Shown here one piece after another: positions 25,974 through 34,539 of a DNA stretch of 50,465 nucleotides. How positions within the stretch are numbered: the stretch's first letter is position 1; each line of letters opens with the position of its first letter. A program made the position numbers and the translations under genes. The notes under the pieces were generated by a model. That model was given only the letters and a program-made list of their open reading frames with translations, searched no databases and was not told the origin of the DNA. Source of the DNA: Bacteroidota bacterium (GTDB lineage: Bacteria; Bacteroidota; Ignavibacteria; UBA10030; UBA6906); NCBI GenBank assembly GCA_019637975.1, contig JAHBUR010000031.1, positions 1 to 50,465 on the forward strand, in the 5' to 3' direction.

Positions 25974-26003
25974 AGCCTCCGGCTTCGGTGGAAGTCGGAG
26001 GCT
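25974..26003. terminator. Hairpin between convergent genes
   Basis: AGCCTCCG and CGGAGGCT form an 8-bp stem around a 14-base loop, in the 79-base gap between the convergent VWA and membrane-protein genes. It has no U-tract on either strand. It is probably a bidirectional hairpin terminator, but weak by rule. Confidence 0.45.
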
Positions 26004-26024
26004 GTGCGCAATCGTCGTCGGATC

Positions 26025-26561
26025 TTATCGCGGGAGAGATTCGGAAGTCGTTAGGATGTGTGACTCGGACACGATTTTTTGTGTTTCGTACGTTTTGATG
26101 TCGTTCACCGTCGAACGTACGCGAGCGAGGGCAAAGTCAATGTGGTCCACCCACGACCGTGTTTCCGGATCTTCACCGAACTTCGTGCGAAGGTTCTGCG
26201 TTGTCGTCGAAACAACAGCAATAGGTTTGTTGATGCTCTCCTGGAACAACAGCGTTACCTCGTCCAATAGTTTTAGTTTCGCGCGTTGACGCTCCAGTTC
26301 CACCTGTACCATTCTTTGATTTTGTTCCTGTTCACTGCTGAGTATTCTGTACCGCTGGAGTTTTACGACCACGAACGCAATAATCCACATAAGGATCAGC
26401 GAGTCGAACTGGAGTACGAAATCGAAGAACGTCCTTTTTGTGCTTGCGCTTCCCATCAAGTCGATTGATGTAAGAAGAAAATAGCTGTAGATGACAAGAG
26501 CCGAGACAAGAATCGAGTACTTGTCGAGAAATAGCAGCGTTGCATTCCAAAGAGATTTCAT
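26025..26561 (-). CDS. Membrane protein with His-less HisKA-like helix (paralogue)
   Basis: 178 residues. Two membrane helices (about 15-32 and 52-67), a coiled coil (about 72-100), then LLDEVTLLFQESINKPIAVVS, which lines up with a HisKA helix but has Glu108 where the phospho-His should be. No ATPase domain. It is a paralogue of 20436-21140, shorter at both ends. Its ATG overlaps the stop of the TPR gene upstream (ATGA), so it is the third gene of a TPR-TPR-membrane operon. The two paralogues share the helix-membrane-coil-helix layout and the ending VNDIKTYETQKIVSES. It may be a scaffold or non-phosphorylatable kinase partner. Confidence 0.75.
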   Translation of the reverse strand: MKSLWNATLLFLDKYSILVSALVIYSYFLLTSIDLMGSASTKRTFFDFVLQFDSLILMWIIAFVVVKLQRYRILSSEQEQNQRMVQVELERQRAKLKLLDEVTLLFQESINKPIAVVSTTTQNLRTKFGEDPETRSWVDHIDFALARVRSTVNDIKTYETQKIVSESHILTTSESLPR

Positions 26562-27574
26562 GGATTTTGTTCTGTCAAAATCTGAAGTGAATCATTGTGT
26601 GTTTCTGAACTCAGTGTCTGTTGTTGCCCGGGGGATGGTGTGGCGGAGGCGCCTTCTTTCGCACGCGATACTGCAGTGTTGTGCGCAGGAAGCGAGATTG
26701 ATGCATTGCTGCTCTCTGCCCCGTCATGTGCCCGGCCCGATACAACGAAATATGACGCCACAATTGCTGAAACGATCAGTGTGGCGGAGATGATGAAGAA
26801 GCGTGACATCTTGCTTCTCCTCACCGGGCCGTCGATCATCTCCGACTGGGGCGGAGGATTCAGAGTCCCGTGTTCGGAAGCAAAAGACGACTGTGCTGCT
26901 TGCGATTTTGCGAGAATGTCATCAAAATCAGGCTCCATCATTGTCACCATTTCGTCAAGCGAAATAACAGGAGGGGCAAGTTTTTTTTCTCCCGACTGTT
27001 GCTGGATTGTGTCGGCAGGAACTGCCGTGCCGCGGTTATTACCGGGTTGCTGCGCTGTGCGTAGCTGCAGCAGGTACAGTTCTTCCAGTTTCTGAATGTA
27101 TTGATGCGCCGAACTATCTGAGGGATCGAGCAACTGAACGCGCCGCACTTCCGAAAGGGCGTTGTCGAAGTCTCCCTTTTTCATCAGAGTATCTGCATGA
27201 GCGAAATACTGAAGCTTGAGTGATTCGATCGCCTTTTCTCTGTCGGTTTTTCCCGAAGGTTTCTGCGGAACGAATCGCGGTCGCATCTTCGGCCCGCTGT
27301 GAATTGATTCGGCAGATCGATCGAGCAACGGCCCGAGGGATGCGCGGATGGTTGACGCATCACTCGCCTGAGCAGCCTCCGCGTCGATCAGCCGTACGAG
27401 TTGTGTTTCAAGTCCCGCAAAGAAAATGTTTCTCGGAACAACGGTTTTCATTGTACGAACGCGTTCGAGCGATTCTGTAAGGAGGTTCTGATCAATAAGA
27501 GTACGAATCTCCGCAAGCTGCGGAGCAAGGAGATCCAGCGAAGTATGCTGCTCTTGCGAGGTAACTGTGTTCAT
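26558..27574 (-). CDS. TPR-containing membrane protein
   Basis: About 338 residues from the ATG at 27574, preceded by AAAGAGATTGAG; a GTG 15 bases upstream is the alternative. The N-terminal ~85 residues are helical. Residues ~120-165 contain a tetratricopeptide-like pair (AHADTLMKKGDFDNALSEVRRVQLLDPSDSSAHQYI). A single membrane helix lies at about 262-285 (FFIISATLIVSAIVASYFVVSG), and the tail outside it is Ser/Ala-rich and probably periplasmic. The TPR region is therefore cytoplasmic. It lies 21 bases after the upstream TPR gene and overlaps the downstream membrane gene. It probably assembles a protein complex at the membrane; its partners are unknown. Confidence 0.78.
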   Translation of the reverse strand: MNTVTSQEQHTSLDLLAPQLAEIRTLIDQNLLTESLERVRTMKTVVPRNIFFAGLETQLVRLIDAEAAQASDASTIRASLGPLLDRSAESIHSGPKMRPRFVPQKPSGKTDREKAIESLKLQYFAHADTLMKKGDFDNALSEVRRVQLLDPSDSSAHQYIQKLEELYLLQLRTAQQPGNNRGTAVPADTIQQQSGEKKLAPPVISLDEMVTMMEPDFDDILAKSQAAQSSFASEHGTLNPPPQSEMIDGPVRRSKMSRFFIISATLIVSAIVASYFVVSGRAHDGAESSNASISLPAHNTAVSRAKEGASATPSPGQQQTLSSETHNDSLQILTEQNP

Positions 27575-27595
27575 CTCAATCTCTTTCACGACGTT

Positions 27596-28810
27596 TTACG
27601 CTCGGGCGGCACGGTTGTTTTTATACACAAGTTTGAGCGGCGATGCGGCAGCGCGTTGTTGTGCCTGACGAACCTTGCTCTCCATGTTTCGCGCTTCTGC
27701 ACTCACGGGATCAATCAGATACGCTTGTGCAAGTTCATCGAGGGCACGGTTGAATTGACCGAGCTTTGCAAACTCCTCCGCCGCGATGACATGCATCTGC
27801 ACCGTCACTGACTTTTGCACACTTGTTCGTTCATCCTCTTCACGTATCCGGGCTTGTTCGAGGCGTGACTGTGCGTCCCACATTTCTTTCTCAAGGTTCT
27901 TGAGTTCTTCATTGTAGGGTGCAAGAAGAAGCCCGAGCGCGATTTCGCTGGCCGCCTCAGCCACGCGATCGAAACGAAGCAGTTGCCTGCCATTGCGAAT
28001 GTGTTCGCTCACGGCTGTTGTATGGCACTCAAACAGTTGCAGTTCCTGCCACGAGTTGTATGCTGATGTGATTTCTTCTCGTAGGGCAATGAGTTCCCGG
28101 TCTTCGGGAAACTCCTTCAACGCGGCTTGTATGTCTTCCAGTGCCTTGTCGAACTCCGTCTTTGCGAATCGTTCTCGTATTCTGCTCAAAAAGTCCCGAA
28201 GCCGGTGGTCACGATGGAGCGTACCCTGTAAGTCTATCTGTTCCAGAATGGCACCGCGCAACCAAAGCAATTCCGGATGATTCCCCTCAATCGCCAGTCC
28301 CGTTTCAACTTCTTCCAATGCTTCGGCGAATCGCTTTCGCTCGAAGTATCTCTTAGCCACGAGAAGAACTGCATTGACGGATGCCGAGGTATGGAGCGGG
28401 GATACGGTTCGTTGAGCGCTGACTTTCTGCTGAAGTTGCTGCTCAAGCTCCTGGGCTTCTTCCGCAAACGGGTTTGCAAGCAACGCTTGCGTTATCTCAG
28501 CCATCGCTTTGTCATACAACTGCTGACCACAGAATTGTTGCGCCTTTGCGAGATGCAGGTCGTACACAGTTCTTGACAACGGGGGGACATCGCCGGTCTC
28601 GTTGAATCGAGGTTCTGCGTGTCCGATCGTCCCGAGCCTTTTGTCTTCCAGCAACTCGCCCAGATGAGTGGCCAAGGATAAGGCTTCAGCGTGAGAAGAA
28701 TCGATAAGGAGAACCGAGCTGATTTCATTCAGCGCGCTTTCGTACTCGCCGCTCGCAATGGCTGTACGTGCCTTGTCGATGAAATCTTTGATATGGTTTT
28801 CCCTGTTCAT
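27596..28810 (-). CDS. TPR-repeat protein, cytoplasmic
   Basis: 404 residues, no signal peptide or membrane helix. At least five TPR-like helical pairs are visible: ARTAIASGEYESALNEISSVLLID (about 14-37), AQQFCGQQLYDKAMAEITQALLANP, VAKRYFERKRFAEALEEVETGLAIE, IRERFAKTEFDKALEDIQAALKEFP and AAEEFAKLGQFNRALDELAQAYLIDP. The repeats cover nearly the whole protein. It shares the LLDPSD/AL.EI.R style with the next gene, so the two may have arisen by duplication. It is first in the operon with the TPR membrane protein and the HisKA-like membrane protein. A symmetric sequence at 28886-28903 in its promoter region may be an operator. Confidence 0.82.
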   Translation of the reverse strand: MNRENHIKDFIDKARTAIASGEYESALNEISSVLLIDSSHAEALSLATHLGELLEDKRLGTIGHAEPRFNETGDVPPLSRTVYDLHLAKAQQFCGQQLYDKAMAEITQALLANPFAEEAQELEQQLQQKVSAQRTVSPLHTSASVNAVLLVAKRYFERKRFAEALEEVETGLAIEGNHPELLWLRGAILEQIDLQGTLHRDHRLRDFLSRIRERFAKTEFDKALEDIQAALKEFPEDRELIALREEITSAYNSWQELQLFECHTTAVSEHIRNGRQLLRFDRVAEAASEIALGLLLAPYNEELKNLEKEMWDAQSRLEQARIREEDERTSVQKSVTVQMHVIAAEEFAKLGQFNRALDELAQAYLIDPVSAEARNMESKVRQAQQRAAASPLKLVYKNNRAARA

Positions 28811-28885
28811 TCTGTGTTTGCCTCTGTCGTCTGCTCCATGTCACGCGTGCGGGATGCGTCCTGCAAATATCGGACAAATGCTACG

Positions 28886-28903
28886 CCAAATGGGCGCATT
28901 TGG
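28886..28903. promoter_or_regulatory. Inverted repeat upstream of TPR operon
   Basis: CCAAATG-ggcg-CATTTGG has perfect 7-bp arms, 76 bases before the TPR operon start. It is a candidate operator. No regulator is identified. Confidence 0.4.
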
Positions 28904-29069
28904 AATTCTGACAAAAAACAGAAGGGAAAAGCGATAGTCGCTGCCGCATTCAACCTGACACATAGGAATTACAGGGACAAAATGTAAGATTTGGTTGATA
29001 CGAGGCTGTATGTGTGTACAACGTTCCTTTGTGGATGGAAACGGATAAGGGGATAAAAGCTGTACGGAG

Positions 29070-29906
29070 TTAGTGTCGGAGGAGGAAATCGAGGACAAGA
29101 GTATTGTACTCATCGGCGTTGTCGGAATGTATGCCGTGTGAAGCATCAGGAATTCGAACTCGCTCGGCGTTCGGCAAGTGTGATTCAAGGACGTCGAGAA
29201 TGGCATGAAAGAAAGGGGGACTTTTTCCTCCTTCTACCAAAAGGACAGGACATCTGACTTTGCCGATTTCATCACGTGTGAAGTCTGGAATATAGTCGGT
29301 CGACATGGTTTCAGCACTCAATTCCTCAACATTATCGAGAAATCTTCTGTGTACCGATGCCGGCATTGCATCGTAAGCTCCCTTTCCGATCACACCATCG
29401 ATGAAGTAGCGGATGCCGTCTTCATTTCTGCCTTTTTGCAATGCCTCACGGGCAGGGAAAAAAGCGTAATGATTGAACCCGTCAAGCAGTTTCTTGAGCC
29501 GTGGATCGTGTTCGAGCAGAGGGAGAACAGGCGGTTCGCCAAGCACAATTGTTCGTACGAGAGAGGGATGAGACAGGGCAAGTTGTAAAGCAACGTTTCC
29601 GCCCCACGAAGCGGTTATGATATGTGCCGGAGAGTCAGTAAACCGTCGGACCAACTTCGCAAGATCTTCAGCATGGAGGCTGGCGGAATACTCGAGTGTG
29701 TCCGACTTGCGATTCGGGAAATGGTACCGTCTGCTGTAGGCAACAACACGGCAGGCATTCGAAAGGATATTGATCTGCTTCTGCCACGTCCGGTAGTCGC
29801 CCAGCGTTCCGTGAACGCAGACCGCAAGCGTTCCGCTTCCTGCTTCAACATAATGCAGTTCAGTGCTGTTAACCTGAAGCCGTTTAACGTGCAACTTCTC
29901 ACGCAT
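29070..29906 (-). CDS. Alpha/beta hydrolase
   Basis: About 278 residues from the ATG at 29906; a TTG at 29936 would add 10 residues, and neither has a good ribosome site. The fold is alpha/beta hydrolase: oxyanion loop VCVHGTLGDYRTW, nucleophile Ser in ITASWGGNVALQLA (T-A-S-W-G in place of G-x-S-x-G), acid Asp probably in LLVEGGKS or nearby, and catalytic His in ASHGIHSDNADEYN. No signal peptide, so cytoplasmic. The substrate is unknown. It follows the ABC ATPase gene on the same strand with a gap of about 70 bases and may be cotranscribed. Confidence 0.85.
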   Translation of the reverse strand: MREKLHVKRLQVNSTELHYVEAGSGTLAVCVHGTLGDYRTWQKQINILSNACRVVAYSRRYHFPNRKSDTLEYSASLHAEDLAKLVRRFTDSPAHIITASWGGNVALQLALSHPSLVRTIVLGEPPVLPLLEHDPRLKKLLDGFNHYAFFPAREALQKGRNEDGIRYFIDGVIGKGAYDAMPASVHRRFLDNVEELSAETMSTDYIPDFTRDEIGKVRCPVLLVEGGKSPPFFHAILDVLESHLPNAERVRIPDASHGIHSDNADEYNTLVLDFLLRH

Positions 29907-29976
29907 GATGCGGGCCAAGAGCGTGCCCGGATGCAAGCGAGGCCCGGAGGAATGTTATATCCATGAACATACGGAA

Positions 29977-31080
29977 TCAAATTGCCCGCTCGGTTTCCTT
30001 CTCAAAGAAATGGACTTTCGAGGTGTCAAAGAACATTTCGAACGGTTTGCCGACTTCGGGAGGAGTGTCTGTGGCGATGCGCGCAACGTATTGTGAATCG
30101 GTGCCCGTGGAGAAATAAACAAAAATCTCGTTTCCAACGGGTTCAACTACTTCCACAGTTACTTTGAATGATGACACGTTTTCGACGTCGGAAGGTTGTC
30201 GGGCGTAAATATGTTCCGGGCGGATGCCTAATGTGATTTGGGACTTGACATGGGGCTTGAGTTTCTGCTCTTTCCCGGGAACGACAGGTAATGCGAAGTT
30301 CGAACGTTCCTGCAGGAACCGCAGCGAGCCGTTTTGGACAATGGTTCCCTGGATAAAATTCATCGTCGGGCTGCCTATGAAACCCGCGACGAATTTATTG
30401 GCAGGATGATGATAGAGGGCAAGCGGCGTATCGACTTGCTGCACGATCCCGTCTTTCATGACAACGATCCTATCTCCCATACTCATCGCTTCGATTTGAT
30501 CGTGCGTAACATAGATCATCGTGCTCTGCAATTGGCGATGGAGTCTCGATATCTCCGTTCGCATGTGAACCCGCAGATTGGCGTCGAGATTACTCAGAGG
30601 CTCATCAAACAGAAATACTTTCGGTTGACGTACAATTGCCCGGCCGAGTGCAACGCGCTGGCGTTGTCCGCCGGAAAGCGCTTTCGGTTTCCGCTCAAGA
30701 TATTGCTCGATGCCGAGAATCTTGGCAGCTTTGCGTACACGCGACTCAATTTCCTGCTTGTCATACTTTCGCAACTTCAGACCGAATGCAAGATTCTCGT
30801 ACACGCTCATATGCGGGTAAAGGGCATAGTTCTGAAACACCATTGCAATGTCCCTGTCTTTCGGCGCTACATCGTTCACCACTTTGCCGTCAATGCTGAT
30901 TGTTCCTTTTGTGATCTCTTCCAAACCCGCTATCATACGGAGTGCTGTTGACTTTCCGCAACCCGATGGCCCGACGAGTACCACAAACTCTTTGTCTTGA
31001 ATGGTGAGGTTGACATCCTTTACGGCAGTGACTTTTCCTTCGTAGATCTTGTGTACATTTTCAAGCTTTACTTCAGCCAT
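29977..31080 (-). CDS. ugpC: MalK/UgpC-type sugar ABC transporter ATPase
   Basis: 367 residues. Walker A GPSGCGKST (37-45), Q-loop VFQNYALYPH, signature LSGGQ (135-139), Walker B VFLFDEP (155-161) and switch His in YVTHDQIEAMSMGDR are all present. The C-terminal ~110 residues are the TOBE/regulatory domain of the CUT1 carbohydrate-importer class (LGIRPEHIYAR). By family it powers uptake of maltodextrin, glycerol-3-phosphate or another oligosaccharide, and one ATPase often serves several permeases. No permease or binding protein lies in the window. It is divergent from the LacI regulator across 517 bases, so it may be controlled by it. Symbol by family similarity; malK or msmX would be equally defensible. 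Confidence 0.92.
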   Translation of the reverse strand: MAEVKLENVHKIYEGKVTAVKDVNLTIQDKEFVVLVGPSGCGKSTALRMIAGLEEITKGTISIDGKVVNDVAPKDRDIAMVFQNYALYPHMSVYENLAFGLKLRKYDKQEIESRVRKAAKILGIEQYLERKPKALSGGQRQRVALGRAIVRQPKVFLFDEPLSNLDANLRVHMRTEISRLHRQLQSTMIYVTHDQIEAMSMGDRIVVMKDGIVQQVDTPLALYHHPANKFVAGFIGSPTMNFIQGTIVQNGSLRFLQERSNFALPVVPGKEQKLKPHVKSQITLGIRPEHIYARQPSDVENVSSFKVTVEVVEPVGNEIFVYFSTGTDSQYVARIATDTPPEVGKPFEMFFDTSKVHFFEKETERAI

Positions 31081-31512
31081 TGAAAAACCTTCGTTAAGAA
31101 AATCAGAACGACAGTTCGATGAGTGTTTTTGTCGGCAGAAATATATGAACGCTTTCCATCATGCACAAGGTGAATTCAAATCGGACAATCTGTGGGCGAA
31201 AATCTTCAGCAACCTTGATGATGGCGGAGAGTTTGTTACAGGTAAAGTTATGATAACTGTTGTTATTTGTGTGTATGATAAAATTTTTGTTTTGACTTTT
31301 TCGTCCTATTTCAGTTCAACCGGTTCAAGTCGGCTTTGAGGTTTCCAGCAACTTCCAATTTGAACTTTTGTCAGGCAGGTCGCGTTCTCATTTTCAAGTC
31401 ACTTCCTTTCATGTTTTCCAGAATTAAGGTCAGTCTACAAGAGCTTGGAACCCGAATTTCATTGCAAAAATTAGGCAATTCAATGCAGGAAATGAGATTT
31501 CTACGATAACTC

Positions 31513-31539
31513 TTGACAATATCTCTGAATATACCTTAT
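31513..31539 (+). promoter_or_regulatory. Promoter of the LacI gene
   Basis: TTGACA at 31513-31518 is a perfect -35. TACCTTAT at 31532-31539 resembles the TAnnTTTG -7 box of Bacteroidota, at a spacing of about 19 from the TTG element. The operator follows 4 bases later. Confidence 0.5.
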
Positions 31540-31543
31540 CTTC

Positions 31544-31559
31544 TTGGAAGCGCTTCCAA
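31544..31559 (+). promoter_or_regulatory. LacI-family operator, perfect 16-bp palindrome
   Basis: TTGGAAGCGCTTCCAA is a perfect palindrome with the central CG typical of LacI/CcpA/MalR operators. It sits just downstream of the -7 box and 39 bases before the LacI gene. The likely role is autorepression and control of the glucan operon. Confidence 0.8.
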
Positions 31560-31597
31560 ATTTTTAAGTATTCCATCCACGGCAGGTTGCCTTCGAA

Positions 31598-32668
31598 ATG
31601 GGCATCACGATTTACGACTTGGCGAGAGAGGCAGGAGTTGGGTTGGGGACTGTTTCACGGTGTCTCAACAACCATCCAAGCGTTTCCGCGAAAACCCGCG
31701 AAAAAGTCCTTGCAGTTGCGAAACGCCTCAGCTACCAACCTCATGCTCACGCCCAGCGGCTTGCATCCCGAAAAGCCAACACCGTCTCGACAATAATTCC
31801 GTTTTTCACAAATTATTTTTTCATCGAAGTACTTCAGGGTGTGCAGGATAAGGCCGCCGAACTTGGATTTGATTTGATTTTGTATGGTGTGAACAATCCG
31901 TCGCAGGCTGAATATTATTTGCGTCGTTCCTTGCACGGCGGGCGCGTTGACGGCGTGATGTTCTTTTCGATGAAATTTCCCGAGTCGTTCGTACCAAAGT
32001 TCCGGCAGATGAAGCTCCCGGTCGTGATCGTCGATTCCTATCACGAGAAGTTTGATTCGATGTTAGTGAAGAACCACGAAGGTGCCATGCAGGCAACACG
32101 CCACTTGATCAAGCTCGGACATCGAAACATCGGCATGATCAACGCAAGCTTGGAAACACGTCCTGCAACGGAACGTCTGAACGGCTACAAGGCAGCGTTG
32201 GAGGAGGCGAAAATCCCGTTTGACATGGAACGTGTCGTCATTACCTCAAACGGCAAGCAGGATGGATTCAACAGGGAAGCAGGGTACGAATCGATGAAGG
32301 AAATCATCCGTCGAAGTATCGGGCACAATCATATCAGCGCCGTATTTATTGCAAGCGACGTGCAGGCAATCGGCGCACTGCACGCTGCGCGAGAACTTGG
32401 TGTTCGTGTTCCTGAGGATATTGCCATCGTCGGTTTTGATGATATCGAGCTTGCCCGCCATGCCCAGCTTACCACCGTGCGTCAGCCCATGCACGAGATG
32501 GGGACGATAGCGTTGCAGATGTTGGTGGAGAGAATAAAGAATCCGGAGGCTCCACCGAAACTGACCACATTCTTTCCCGAGTTGGTTGTCAGGCAAACAT
32601 GCGGCGGCCAAGCCGAAAGTACCATCCAAGAACACACCGGCATCGAATTGGGAGACACTAACGGATGA
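31598..32668 (+). CDS. LacI-family transcriptional regulator
   Basis: 356 residues. The N-terminal LacI HTH and hinge helix are complete: TIYDLAREAGVGLGTVSRCLNNHPSVSAKTREKV (about 4-37), then YQPHAHAQRLASRKANT. The periplasmic-binding-protein-like sensor domain (about 60-335) has VVIVDSYHEKFDSMLVKNHEGAMQATRHLI, FIASDVQAIGALHAARELGVRVPEDIAIVGFDDIELA and TTVRQPMHEMG. The downstream GH13 enzyme suggests a maltodextrin-type effector. The 16-bp palindrome before the gene is its probable operator. Its stop overlaps the GH13 start (ATGA at 32665-32668), so regulator and enzyme share a transcript. Confidence 0.94.
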   Translation: MGITIYDLAREAGVGLGTVSRCLNNHPSVSAKTREKVLAVAKRLSYQPHAHAQRLASRKANTVSTIIPFFTNYFFIEVLQGVQDKAAELGFDLILYGVNNPSQAEYYLRRSLHGGRVDGVMFFSMKFPESFVPKFRQMKLPVVIVDSYHEKFDSMLVKNHEGAMQATRHLIKLGHRNIGMINASLETRPATERLNGYKAALEEAKIPFDMERVVITSNGKQDGFNREAGYESMKEIIRRSIGHNHISAVFIASDVQAIGALHAARELGVRVPEDIAIVGFDDIELARHAQLTTVRQPMHEMGTIALQMLVERIKNPEAPPKLTTFFPELVVRQTCGGQAESTIQEHTGIELGDTNG

Positions 32669-34539
32669 TGAAATTGATACAGACTCTCTTTCAATTTTCT
32701 CTTTCCTCCCTGCTGCTGATCTCTGCGGTATCTTCCGTCTATTCGTCCGTTCCGTCTGATTCCGAGTTGAGCAGCGTTCCCGCTTGGGCAAAGGAGGCTG
32801 TCTGGTATCAGATCTTCCCGGAACGATTCCGCAACGGTGACCCGAAGAATGATCCGACGGTTGAAGACATTCGAGGATCGTGGCCGCACGATGAACCCGA
32901 ATCATGGAGTATCTCATCCTGGACCGGCGATTGGTACAAGCTGCAAACGTGGGAACAAACAGGAAGGGGCTTCTACTACCACGCACAACAGCGACGTTAC
33001 GGCGGCGATCTGCAGGGCGTTATCGATAAGCTCGACTATCTTCAAGATCTGGGCATCACCGCGATATACTTCAATCCGCTCTTCGAATCTCCCTCGCTGC
33101 ACAAGTACGATGCAACAATGTATCACCACATCGACAACAATTTCGGACCCGATCCTGAAGGTGACAGGAAGATATGGGAATCGGAAGATCCCGCCGACCC
33201 GTCAACATGGCAATGGACATCTGCCGATAAGTTGTTCCTGAAATTGATCAAGGAAGCGCATGCCAGAGATATCCGTGTAATCATCGACGGCGTGTTCAAT
33301 CATGTCGGGCAGACGTTCTGGGCTTTTGAAGATGTGAAACGACACGGCGCTGCTTCGCAGTACAAGGACTGGTTCTTCATTAAAAGCTTCGACAATCCGG
33401 CAACGCCTGGCAACGAGTTTGACTACGAAGGCTGGTACGGCGTTCGTGAGTTGCCGGAATTGCGCGAAGATGAGAACGGATTGGCCGACGGCCCCAAAGC
33501 ACATATTCATGCCATCGTCAAGCGCTGGATGGATCCGAACAACGACGGCAATCCGGAAGACGGCATTGACGGTTGGCGGCTGGATGTGGCGGAAATGGTG
33601 GCGCTCCCGTTTTGGAGGGAATTCCGGACGTGGGTTCGCGCTATCAACCCCGAGGCGTATATCGTTGGAGAAGTGTGGTGGGAGGATTGGAACAATGAAA
33701 AAATGTTCAACGCAGAACCATGGCTTCGGGGCGATGCGTTTGATGCTGTGATGAACTACCGCGTCGCACGCGAGGCAGGCTACTTCTTCAAAGCGAAACA
33801 GCGCAAAATTTTGGCAACGGAATTTCTGCGCCGCCTCGACAGCCTTCGGAGCGAGTATCGCCCGGATGTCAACCACGTTCTCCTGAACCTCTTCGACAGC
33901 CACGATACGGACCGCCTCACATCGCAAATCGTGAATCCGGACACGAAGTACGACAAGCATGTCAATCTCAATGATAACAAGGACTACGATGTCCGCAAGC
34001 CGAATGATGCGGAAATGAAGACGTTGAAACTGATGGTGCTGTTTCAAATGACATACCTCGGCGCGCCAATGGTGTACTACGGAGGCGAAGCCGGAATGTG
34101 GGGCGCCGATGATCCCGACGAGCGCAAGCCGATGCTGTGGGCAGACATGAAGTACGAGAATGAAGCAAGCCATCCGTTTGGCTCGCAACGCCCGAACGAT
34201 AGGAATGAATTTGATGCCGGATTGTTCGCCTACTACAAAAAGTGCATTGCCGCGAGGAAGGCAAGTCCTGCACTTACAAAAGGCGATTTTGTCGGTCTGT
34301 TGGGAGATGACAAAGGAGACGTTATCGCGTACAAACGCTCATACTCAAACGATATTGCCATCGTCATCTTGAACAATTCTCGAATGAGCCGGTCCGTACG
34401 GGTGCCTCTGCCTGCTGACCTGAGGAAGTTGAAATGGAGAAATGTTTTCGATTCCACACGCTTCAAAATTAGCGGCAACCATTTGACCATCAAGCTGAAT
34501 GAAAAATCAGGAGTGGTACTGAGGGCGACAGGACAGTGA
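32665..34539 (+). CDS. GH13 alpha-amylase/cyclomaltodextrinase-type enzyme, exported
   Basis: 624 residues with a signal peptide (about 1-29). The GH13 barrel has all conserved regions: I DGVFNHVG (208-215), II GWRLDVAEM with nucleophile Asp307, III GEVWWE with acid/base Glu336, and IV DSHDTDR with Asp414. The N-terminal VWYQIFPERFRNGDP is characteristic of cyclomaltodextrinase, neopullulanase and maltogenic amylase types. An all-beta C-terminal domain ends the protein. It hydrolyses alpha-1,4 glucan or cyclodextrin bonds in the periplasm or at the surface. No T9SS sorting domain. It overlaps the LacI gene upstream and the parvulin gene downstream (GTGA), a compact operon. Confidence 0.94.
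   Translation: MMKLIQTLFQFSLSSLLLISAVSSVYSSVPSDSELSSVPAWAKEAVWYQIFPERFRNGDPKNDPTVEDIRGSWPHDEPESWSISSWTGDWYKLQTWEQTGRGFYYHAQQRRYGGDLQGVIDKLDYLQDLGITAIYFNPLFESPSLHKYDATMYHHIDNNFGPDPEGDRKIWESEDPADPSTWQWTSADKLFLKLIKEAHARDIRVIIDGVFNHVGQTFWAFEDVKRHGAASQYKDWFFIKSFDNPATPGNEFDYEGWYGVRELPELREDENGLADGPKAHIHAIVKRWMDPNNDGNPEDGIDGWRLDVAEMVALPFWREFRTWVRAINPEAYIVGEVWWEDWNNEKMFNAEPWLRGDAFDAVMNYRVAREAGYFFKAKQRKILATEFLRRLDSLRSEYRPDVNHVLLNLFDSHDTDRLTSQIVNPDTKYDKHVNLNDNKDYDVRKPNDAEMKTLKLMVLFQMTYLGAPMVYYGGEAGMWGADDPDERKPMLWADMKYENEASHPFGSQRPNDRNEFDAGLFAYYKKCIAARKASPALTKGDFVGLLGDDKGDVIAYKRSYSNDIAIVILNNSRMSRSVRVPLPADLRKLKWRNVFDSTRFKISGNHLTIKLNEKSGVVLRATGQ

Larger units (their letters stand above)
31081..31597. other. 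517-bp divergent regulatory region
   Basis: This AT-rich region lies between the ABC ATPase (minus) and the LacI gene (plus). It holds the promoter and operator listed at 31513-31559. I see no gene in it. The promoter of the ATPase should be near 31090-31300 but could not be fixed. Confidence 0.6.

Noticed and set aside
33202..34188. A 328-codon open frame antisense to the GH13 gene
   Set aside because: The GH13 frame holds all catalytic motifs; the antisense product has no recognisable features.
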